Source: DATKDU01 sp035512595 (lineage in GTDB: Bacteria > Planctomycetota > Planctomycetia > Pirellulales > Pirellulaceae). From it: a stretch of 12,371 bases of DNA. The notes below the pieces were generated by a model that searched no databases, was not told the DNA's origin, and saw only the letters and a program-made list of their open reading frames with translations. Made by a program: the position numbers and the translations under genes. The stretch spans positions 1 to 12,371 of the forward strand of contig DATKDU010000018.1 of the NCBI GenBank assembly GCA_035512595.1, read 5' to 3'. Shown here piece by piece: positions 7,001 through 12,371 of the stretch. Within the stretch, counting starts at the first letter, position 1; each line of letters begins with the position of its first letter.

Positions 7001-10000
7001 ACTCCGTCGCAAGCGCCCAGCGGAGCCAGTGGTTTGCCGGCGGCGTCCCACACTTTGACCCCTTGGTCGCGGCCGGCACTGATCCACCGCTGGCCGTCAT
7101 TGGTGACAATCGCGCCGGCGGCGGCTCCCGTGTGGGCCACCGTCACGGCGACGTTCGCCAGCACAAGCTGCTGCGTCACGCCGGCGGCATCGCCGAGGAG
7201 TAACTGTTTTCCGTCGGCCAGCAGGACGAGGGCCGTCGCGGCGACGTCGAGTCGCTCGCTCATCCGCTGCGTCGCCAGATCCCAGACGCAAACCCGCCCC
7301 GGTTCCGCCGCGGCAATCCGCGAGCCGTCGGCGCTGGCGGCAATCGCCCGCGGTGCGGCCGGCAGCAGGATCGTGGCCAAGAGCCCGCCGTCGCTGTAGT
7401 TCCAGACCCGCAGCGACTTGTCGTTGCAGCCGGCGATCACCTTCGTGCCGTCCTTGGTGACGGCCAGCGAGCGGGCGGCATCCGCCTGCCCCGCATACTG
7501 ACGCGTCAAAGCGCCGTCCGTCGTATTCCACAGCTTGATCGTTTTGTCCTGCGACGCACTCAGCACGAACTGCCCGTCCGCCGACCAGGCGAGGGCGGTT
7601 ACCGGCGTCTCGGAGACCGGCAGCGCCTTGACGAGCGCTCGCCGGTGAATGCGGACGAGTCCTTTGGTTCCGCCGATGGCCACTTGCCGATGATCGGGGA
7701 GCCACGCAAGTGCGGAGGGGGGATTGTCTGATGACGGGATGAACTCCTGGAGTTGTCCTTGCAAGTTCCAGATGCGGACTGTTCCATCCGCCGATCCGCC
7801 GGCCAGCGACAGGGAGTCGCCGCTGAAAGCCAGACAGTTCGGCGTCGCGGCCAGGCCGCCGATGTGTGTCGCCAGCGCGCCGTCGGCCAGATCGTAGACG
7901 GTCGCCGACTTTTCGCCGCCAACCGCCAGCCACTTTCCGTCGGCACTGCCGGCGATGGCCGTCGGCGCTTTGCCGGTGTTGATCACCTGCAGCCGCGCGG
8001 CGGTGGCCGTATTCCAAGTGGCGATGACGCCGGCTTCATCGGCGGAAACGAGCACGGTTCCCCCCGCTGCCAGGATCAGCGAACGAATTGGCTTTTCGTG
8101 TTCCCCAAGCGTGCGCAGCAGCATGCCATCGGCCAGGTTCCACTGCTGAATCGTTTTGCCGGCCCCGCCGGTAAAGAGCGAGGCACCATCCTGGGCGAAC
8201 ACAACTGCCCCGATCGCTTCCGGGTGCTTGTCGAGCACGGCCGCCGGCTGGCCGTCGGCAACGTTCCACACGCGCACCACCTTGCCGGCCGCGGAGGCAA
8301 TCTGCGTGCTGTCCGGCTTCCAGGCGATCGCAGCGACCGGCTCGTCATGACCGAGGGTCCAACTGGCCGAGCCATCGGCCAGATTCCAGATGCGAACGGT
8401 CTTGTCCACCGATGCCGTGGCCAGCCACTGCCCGCTGGGGCTGACCGCGGCCGCCGTAATTTTCTCCGTATGATCGGTGAACGATCGCGGGGCGACCGGC
8501 AATTCCCACAGCCGCAGTTGGCCGTCGCTGCCGGCAGTGGCGATCTGTCCCGCCTGCGGCCGGTACGCAACGGCGGAAGCTGTCCCCGCATGGGCGCCGA
8601 TTTCAGCGACCGATTTGCCGTCGGCAATCGTAGCCACGAGCAGCGTGCCCGCATCGGTGACCGTCGCCGTCTGCGAATGATCCGGCGAGATGGCTACGGC
8701 AACCGGCCGGACCGGCATTGCAATCGCCCAGCGCTCCTGACCATTGGCCACATCGACGGCGTGCAGCCCCGTGTCGCTGCCGATGACTGCCGTCGCGCCG
8801 TCAGCCGTCACGGCGATTCCGCGCACCGACTTCTCGACCTTGCTGACGCCGCGCGGCGGCGTCAGCGGCAGTTGCCACAGCCGCAGCATGCCGTCAGCTC
8901 CGCTTGACAGTATCTGCGTGTGATTGGGATGAAAGCTCAACCCCGTCACGCCGCCGTCGTGCCCGCCGATCATTCCCTGCCCCTGGCCATCTGCCGCTTG
9001 AAACAGGCGGATCAAACCGGACGCATCGCCGGTGGCAATCTGCTGGCCGTCGCGCCGCCAAACCGCCGAGAGGACGGGTTCCTTTCCACCGGCCAGCGAT
9101 CCAGCCTCCGTCCCTTCGGGCAGATTCCACAAGCGAACGGCCCCTTCGGCATCGCCACTGAGCGCTTGCTTGCCGTCGGGACTGACGGTCACCACGCGCG
9201 GCGGCGCTTTGTGCCCAGCCAATTCCTGCGGCGGCTGGGGGATGATCCACTGGCGGATCGAGCCGTCTTCGCCAGCGGTGGCAAACTGCGGCTCGCGGGG
9301 ATGAATGGCAATCGCCCGAACCGGGCCAGGGTGCGCCTGGAACGCCGCCGTAACTTTACGCTCGGCCTGATCGATCAACGCCACTTCGCCGCCGGCACTC
9401 CCCGCCGCGAGCAGACTTCCGTCCCCGCTGGTAGCCAGGGCTGATACCGGTTTAGCGAATGCCGCGGTTCGTCCCGCTTCCTTTCGATCGGCAAGTGCGA
9501 CGTAGCGCACGCTCCCATCGGACCCACCGACTACCAGCGATCCGTCACCGGGCGGCACCAGGAGCACCGTCGCCGCACTGCCCGTCTCGAGCCTGTCAGG
9601 CGGACCAATGGCCGACAGTTGCCAGACCTTCACCTGCCCGTCAGCACCGGCAGTCGCCAGCATCCCATCCGCCAGCAGTTGCAGATCGGCGATCGGGCCG
9701 GGATGCGCGACAAGGCTCCAAGCAATCTGCCCGTCAGTAACCTTCCGCAGTGAGACGCCGCCGACCGCATCGCCCAGGTACGCGCTTGCGCCGTCGCCCG
9801 AGAATGCCGCGGCCGTCACCGCCTGCGGCAGATTTTCCCACCCGGCTGCTCTCTGGCCATCGGCCCGATTCCACAGATGGACCGATTTGTCGGGTCCCGC
9901 GGAGAGAGCAAGCTTGCGGTCGGGGGAGACGGCCAGCACATTGGCCGGCTGGGCGTGCCCGGCCCATGAGGTTGGGGGCGAAGGCTGCCGCCAGATGCGC

Positions 10001-11049
10001 ACCGATCCGTCCGCGCCGCTGGTGGCGATCAGCGGCTCGCGGGGGTGAAAGGCCAGGTGAGTCACCGCGCCGACGTGGCCGGCCAGCGTCCCCGCGTCGC
10101 TGCCGTCCTCCACTTTCCAGAATCTGACCAGCCCCGTCTCCAGCCCGGCCGCAGCGACGGTACCATCGTCGCGCACGGCGACGGAAGTAACCCGGCCGCC
10201 TGGTGCAGCGAGCGCCCGCGGCGGCGAGCCTTCGACCTGCACCAGCACCTGCTGATCGAGGCTCCCCCAAATCGCAACCTTGCCGCTGGGGGTGATTGCC
10301 ACGCCCGTCACCAGGTCGCCGTGCGTGGCCAGCGTTAGCGGGGCCGGCGGCGGCCAGTTGGCCAGCCGCAGCATTCCGTCCTCGCCGGCCAGCGCGATCC
10401 GCTCCGCCGAGTGATGCATCGCCAGCAGCGACGGCGAAGCCAGCAGCAGGCTGGCCGTCGGCTGGCCAGATTCCAGGCTCCAGCCGCGCAGCATCCCGTC
10501 GCCACTGGCTGCCAGCAACTCGTTGGTTCGTCCGTAAACGCCGATGGCCATGACGCCGCCGGTTGCACCGCCGAAGTCGCGCACCGGCTGCCGCTTGGCG
10601 AGGTCGAACTGCTTGAGCACGTCCGATCCGTCGGCCGTGAAGAGCTGCTGCCCGTCGGCGGTGGCCGCGAGCAAGTTGGCCGCCGCCGGGAGTCCGATCT
10701 CCGCCAGCGGATGCGGCCGCGGTAGATCGAGCAGCTTCACGTGGCCGTCGGCAGTCGCCAGCGCGACCGCCGCGCCGTCGGGTGAAGCTGCGAACTGAAG
10801 AACCGGCTTGTCGTGCGCGGGCACGGTGCGGAGAAGCTGCCCAGTGGCCCGGTTCCAGACCCGCAGCGTGCCGTCCACCCCGGCACTGACAATGAGCCGC
10901 CCATCGGCGGTGATCGACACGTCGCGAACGGCCCCTTGATGTCCCTCCAGGAAGGCAATCTGCGACGACGCGGACTGAGCGGTTGCCTTGACCGGCAAGA
11001 ACGCAATGGCGAGCAGACAGACGGCCACGACCGTGCGGCAAGCGTGCAT
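4018..11049 (-). CDS. giant exported WD40-repeat protein, about 56 blades (eight seven-bladed propellers)
   Basis: The product is about 2343 residues. The ATG at 11049 has a GAGGAG ribosome site 8 bases upstream; the GTG at 11076 would only add nine residues ahead of the signal peptide. The N-terminus MHACRTVVAVCLLAIAFLP followed by VKATAQ is a clear Sec signal peptide with an AxA-type cleavage site near residue 24. The rest is WD40-type blades of 38-48 residues, most about 41. Typical features are a GH or AH near the blade start, a central strand ending SPDG or ADG, an S/A-x-G-x-D-G-x-[VIL]-[RK]-[VIL]-W core, and a tail such as WNLADGQ. I count 56 by hand. No kinase, protease, cytochrome c or anchor domain is visible, unlike many planctomycete WD40 proteins recalled as fused to heme or DUF1549/DUF1553 domains. 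The protein ends on the strand IIRLTIPL, and an unpaired N-terminal strand (SSQIAFLEGH) could close the last propeller. Likely role: exported binding scaffold; ligand unknown. Confidence 0.93.
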   Translation of the reverse strand: MHACRTVVAVCLLAIAFLPVKATAQSASSQIAFLEGHQGAVRDVSITADGRLIVSAGVDGTLRVWNRATGQLLRTVPAHDKPVLQFAASPDGAAVALATADGHVKLLDLPRPHPLAEIGLPAAANLLAATADGQQLFTADGSDVLKQFDLAKRQPVRDFGGATGGVMAIGVYGRTNELLAASGDGMLRGWSLESGQPTASLLLASPSLLAMHHSAERIALAGEDGMLRLANWPPPAPLTLATHGDLVTGVAITPSGKVAIWGSLDQQVLVQVEGSPPRALAAPGGRVTSVAVRDDGTVAAAGLETGLVRFWKVEDGSDAGTLAGHVGAVTHLAFHPREPLIATSGADGSVRIWRQPSPPTSWAGHAQPANVLAVSPDRKLALSAGPDKSVHLWNRADGQRAAGWENLPQAVTAAAFSGDGASAYLGDAVGGVSLRKVTDGQIAWSLVAHPGPIADLQLLADGMLATAGADGQVKVWQLSAIGPPDRLETGSAATVLLVPPGDGSLVVGGSDGSVRYVALADRKEAGRTAAFAKPVSALATSGDGSLLAAGSAGGEVALIDQAERKVTAAFQAHPGPVRAIAIHPREPQFATAGEDGSIRQWIIPQPPQELAGHKAPPRVVTVSPDGKQALSGDAEGAVRLWNLPEGTEAGSLAGGKEPVLSAVWRRDGQQIATGDASGLIRLFQAADGQGQGMIGGHDGGVTGLSFHPNHTQILSSGADGMLRLWQLPLTPPRGVSKVEKSVRGIAVTADGATAVIGSDTGLHAVDVANGQERWAIAMPVRPVAVAISPDHSQTATVTDAGTLLVATIADGKSVAEIGAHAGTASAVAYRPQAGQIATAGSDGQLRLWELPVAPRSFTDHTEKITAAAVSPSGQWLATASVDKTVRIWNLADGSASWTLGHDEPVAAIAWKPDSTQIASAAGKVVRVWNVADGQPAAVLDKHPEAIGAVVFAQDGASLFTGGAGKTIQQWNLADGMLLRTLGEHEKPIRSLILAAGGTVLVSADEAGVIATWNTATAARLQVINTGKAPTAIAGSADGKWLAVGGEKSATVYDLADGALATHIGGLAATPNCLAFSGDSLSLAGGSADGTVRIWNLQGQLQEFIPSSDNPPSALAWLPDHRQVAIGGTKGLVRIHRRALVKALPVSETPVTALAWSADGQFVLSASQDKTIKLWNTTDGALTRQYAGQADAARSLAVTKDGTKVIAGCNDKSLRVWNYSDGGLLATILLPAAPRAIAASADGSRIAAAEPGRVCVWDLATQRMSERLDVAATALVLLADGKQLLLGDAAGVTQQLVLANVAVTVAHTGAAAGAIVTNDGQRWISAGRDQGVKVWDAAGKPLAPLGACDGVPAALAIRADGQQIAIAGADRQIHLWRLDNNQLERKIAAGAGVVSLAYHPTLPKLAAACADGRLRIFNPVDGTLLETMSVASPAACVAFAGERLLAGHENHYISLHAPSLERIIAGHQVLAAGGAVTCLSYSADGSGLFSGGSDMTVRQWNSADGAAVRTVLTAADAITGLALAEDGSRLIAASADKTIRVFNAADGAAVATLNAPMPIRAFAGASGGALLAVSGDDGQIHLWDAKTGVIRESISGLSIPAASLAISSDGKQVIAAAGNEPIYIWPLACTLQIAADPVKVYELAATPDGQLVTTGDDKTVKLWDAAGNLVRLCGGSPFATRSVAVRPDGAQIIAGGDPTQAQPILLAWNAADGQAQFQVTLPSPIIRVVYLDAKRIAVACVDQKVRILNAADGKPLEEIAVPAAMTAMAAGDEGQFLVATAANPIYPLAPALVQMLPPHEGGASAVAWSPSGSGLFSAGADKLIRQWDASTGKLLRTLAGSPAPVTSLAIAPDGQHLLAVCGEAQLRTWQWDGSAAADGSPLQPQEAQTPANLRSVALTGDGQRIVTGSDDGQVRLSDRASGKEIERFAGHTGPVTSVAISADGKAILSGGADRTVRRFGLTLTHVAAGLERTTAVAIGPDGAGVITGGSAGEVTSWSLADLSRGPDYQGATGPIRAVAVTKSGDLLAAGGDDSHLWIWRAADGALLADVMTHTPITTIRFAQDGRRAIVAGADGILRHYDLSQANEKLTVSLVLQARGHVGAVRHAVVAGDERHAISIGADAKIDIWSIADSQSRWTRELGKLIVHQVAFRADGSELAAACGDGHLRTLSAVDGAVVRDWPAHEGPVQALAWRADGQELASAGRDGAIRLWDLEGKESAKIVAGSEALQAVAWSADGSLLHSGGRSKQWQTFQRASLERARQAEGHNQPIVDLRYSANGQRVATLDDTGKLFVWDAANGTPLFHQQLAVAAAYRLAWSPDASEIVVATSDPRIIRLTIPLAAR

Positions 11050-11057
11050 CGGCAAAA

Positions 11058-11063
11058 CTCCTC
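11058..11063 (-). promoter_or_regulatory. ribosome binding site that fixes the start of the WD40 gene
   Basis: On the minus strand this reads GAGGAG, a strong Shine-Dalgarno match, 8 bases before the ATG at 11049. It lies between that ATG and an in-frame GTG at 11076, so it supports the ATG and shortens the protein by nine residues, leaving a conventional signal peptide. Confidence 0.75.
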
Positions 11064-11158
11064 GAAGGGTCGGCACACTGGGGTCCGTCGCACAAGCTGC
11101 CGGCCCGCGCGACCTGCCTGGACAGTCCCGCTAGTCTAACTGGACGCGGCCGGAGCCT

Positions 11159-12358
11159 TCAAACGCTTTCCGCCGGTTCCTCGATGGCGTCGATCGCGGC
11201 CGGACCGACGATGCGCTTGACCAGAATGGTGGCATAGCTGCCGCGCGGCAGGGCGAAACGCAGCGTCAACTTGCGGCGGCCGCGGTACAGCTCGTCGTCG
11301 CCGGCCGTGCAGGTCAGATCCCGCGGCAGGAGGACCGCCCTCCGCTCCCCCTTGGAGAAAAACGTGTCCCGCGGAAACTTGAGCCGCACCTGCCTCAGCT
11401 CCATTCCGTCCTCGGCGAGCACGCTTTCCAGCAGTTGCTTCACCGGCCCCTCTTCCAGGTGCAGCCGCGCCGAAGGGAGGGGCAACTCGGCGGCGTGCAA
11501 TAGCGCCTGCTGCTCGGGCGAGAGCGACGAGAAGAACGGCAGCTCGCGGGGACCGATTTGCTCGAGTGAAAGTTGCTCCGGCCGGCAGTGCGTCCGAATC
11601 AACGCGGCCAAAGCCCGGTTCCAGAGATCGCTTTGAAAGGCGGCCAGGTACAAACTCCGCAAATCTTGCCGCACCAGCGCCAGGGCTCGCTTGAAATCCC
11701 CCGGCTTGTCGGCCAGGTAGGTGACGACGCTGCGGCGGTGCGAGCGGGCTAGTGCCCCCTTACACTCCGGCCATTTTCCCCACAGGTCGCGGAGGATCTG
11801 CTTCTGCTGGCGATCTTCGGGCCGGTCGTGGACGTTCTCTTCGGCCAGCGCCAGCCACAGCGCCCGCTCGTAATCCCCCAGACACCAGGCCCGGGCGATA
11901 AAGTCCCCCGACTTGCCCACCGAGCCGAATCGCTGGCTGTCGAAATAGTTCGGCAGTCCGTGCCGGGCGATGTTCTCCAGCGACCGCGTTGCCGCGGCCG
12001 TTTCCTCGTCGTTCATGTCGCGGAGGACAATCGAAAACTGGTTGGCGACGATGTCCCGCGCGTGCAATGGCCGGCCGACCTGCTGGATATACGACAACTC
12101 CAGATTGGTTTGCTTCAGTCCCCGCCGCGGGCCACCTTTGATGGTCAGGAACTGCCGCGTCAGCGCGTGGCGGTCCTTCAGGCCGGCATACGCCACCTGT
12201 CCGCGCGACAGGTTCCAGTGGAGCAGCACCGCATCGATGGCTTCCGGCGTGCCCAGCGATGACTTCGTCAGCCGGTAGAGGGCAAACGGCCCGTGCTGCG
12301 GCAAGGGTCCGATCTGCTCCTCGACCAGAAAATCATCCGGCGTACACTTGAGCTTCAT
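11159..12358 (-). CDS. truD: tRNA pseudouridine(13) synthase TruD
   Basis: A 399-residue protein, somewhat longer than E. coli TruD (about 350). It isomerises uridine 13 of tRNA to pseudouridine in the cytoplasm. It opens with KCTPDDFLVEEQI, the usual TruD beginning. The signature YAGLKDRHALTRQFLTI covers residues 57-73, with Asp62 as the expected catalytic aspartate. The second signature, NYFDSQRFG, is at 137-145. The TRUD insertion domain follows, including LYLAAFQSDLWN and a lysine/arginine-rich stretch, and the core resumes near LKFPRDTFFSKGERR. The ATG at 12358 is preceded by GGGGGG immediately upstream, and only 13 bases of upstream DNA are in the window. The frame stays open to the edge, but the N-terminus fits the family without extension. 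It is the first of four co-directional genes, 109 bases before the WD40 giant; that gap shows no clear promoter or terminator. Confidence 0.93.
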   Translation of the reverse strand: MKLKCTPDDFLVEEQIGPLPQHGPFALYRLTKSSLGTPEAIDAVLLHWNLSRGQVAYAGLKDRHALTRQFLTIKGGPRRGLKQTNLELSYIQQVGRPLHARDIVANQFSIVLRDMNDEETAAATRSLENIARHGLPNYFDSQRFGSVGKSGDFIARAWCLGDYERALWLALAEENVHDRPEDRQQKQILRDLWGKWPECKGALARSHRRSVVTYLADKPGDFKRALALVRQDLRSLYLAAFQSDLWNRALAALIRTHCRPEQLSLEQIGPRELPFFSSLSPEQQALLHAAELPLPSARLHLEEGPVKQLLESVLAEDGMELRQVRLKFPRDTFFSKGERRAVLLPRDLTCTAGDDELYRGRRKLTLRFALPRGSYATILVKRIVGPAAIDAIEEPAESV

Positions 12359-12371
12359 CCCCCCAATGTGG

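Noticed and set aside
3577..7203. Long plus-strand open frames (618 and 572 codons) opposite the WD40 gene
   Set aside because: They are antisense shadows with Arg/Gly/Ala/His-rich translations that repeat with the blade period. They carry no domain and no good ribosome site, and the minus-strand frame is certain.
4018..11049. The WD40 gene as several fused or frameshifted genes
   Set aside because: The frame is continuous with no stop, no internal signal peptide or strong internal start was noticed, and the blade rhythm continues without a break through all 56 units.
11050..11158. Promoter or terminator in the truD-WD40 gap
   Set aside because: Apart from the GAGGAG ribosome site, I see no T-run hairpin and no recognisable promoter pair. 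Short partial symmetry around gtctaactggac is too imperfect to call.

Overview
The window is GC-rich and fully coding-dense. It looks like chromosomal DNA from a planctomycete, probably Pirellulales-like. The clues are an exported giant WD40 protein rich in ADGQ/ADGK-type blade ends, a hydrolase fragment of the planctomycete acetyl-xylan-esterase-like type, a Tsp-type periplasmic protease, and a GCGGAAT/GCGGAGT heptad repeat in an intergenic gap. The assignment rests on remembered family style, not on a database search.

Layout: (1) at 3-704, plus strand, lies the C-terminal part of an alpha/beta-hydrolase-like protein whose start is outside the window. (2) At 799-2907, minus, is a carboxyl-terminal processing protease (prc/tsp). 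It converges on gene 1, and a terminator hairpin sits between them. (3) At 3139-3918, minus, is a two-domain CbiX/SirB-type sirohydrochlorin chelatase. (4) At 4018-11049, minus, a single gene fills 57% of the window and encodes an exported protein of about 2343 residues made only of WD40-type blades. (5) At 11159-12358, minus, is tRNA pseudouridine-13 synthase TruD.

The last four genes are co-directional in the order truD > WD40 giant > cbiX > prc, with gaps of 109, 99 and 231 bases. They could be read partly together, but their roles (tRNA modification, exported scaffold, tetrapyrrole metal insertion, periplasmic proteolysis) do not form one obvious pathway.

The most interesting object is the giant WD40 protein. 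Parsed by hand it has 56 blades, exactly eight seven-bladed propellers, with almost nothing left over except a signal peptide. The blades carry two different higher-order periods: a three-blade module repeated seven times (blades 1-21), then a four-blade module in the second half (about blades 27-50). The mature protein has no cysteine in blades 1-25 and twelve cysteines in blades 26-52. The change in cysteine use falls near the change in period, which suggests a composite origin. A heptad-built inverted repeat between this gene and cbiX is the second point worth checking. No RNA gene, CRISPR array, insertion sequence or integrase was seen.
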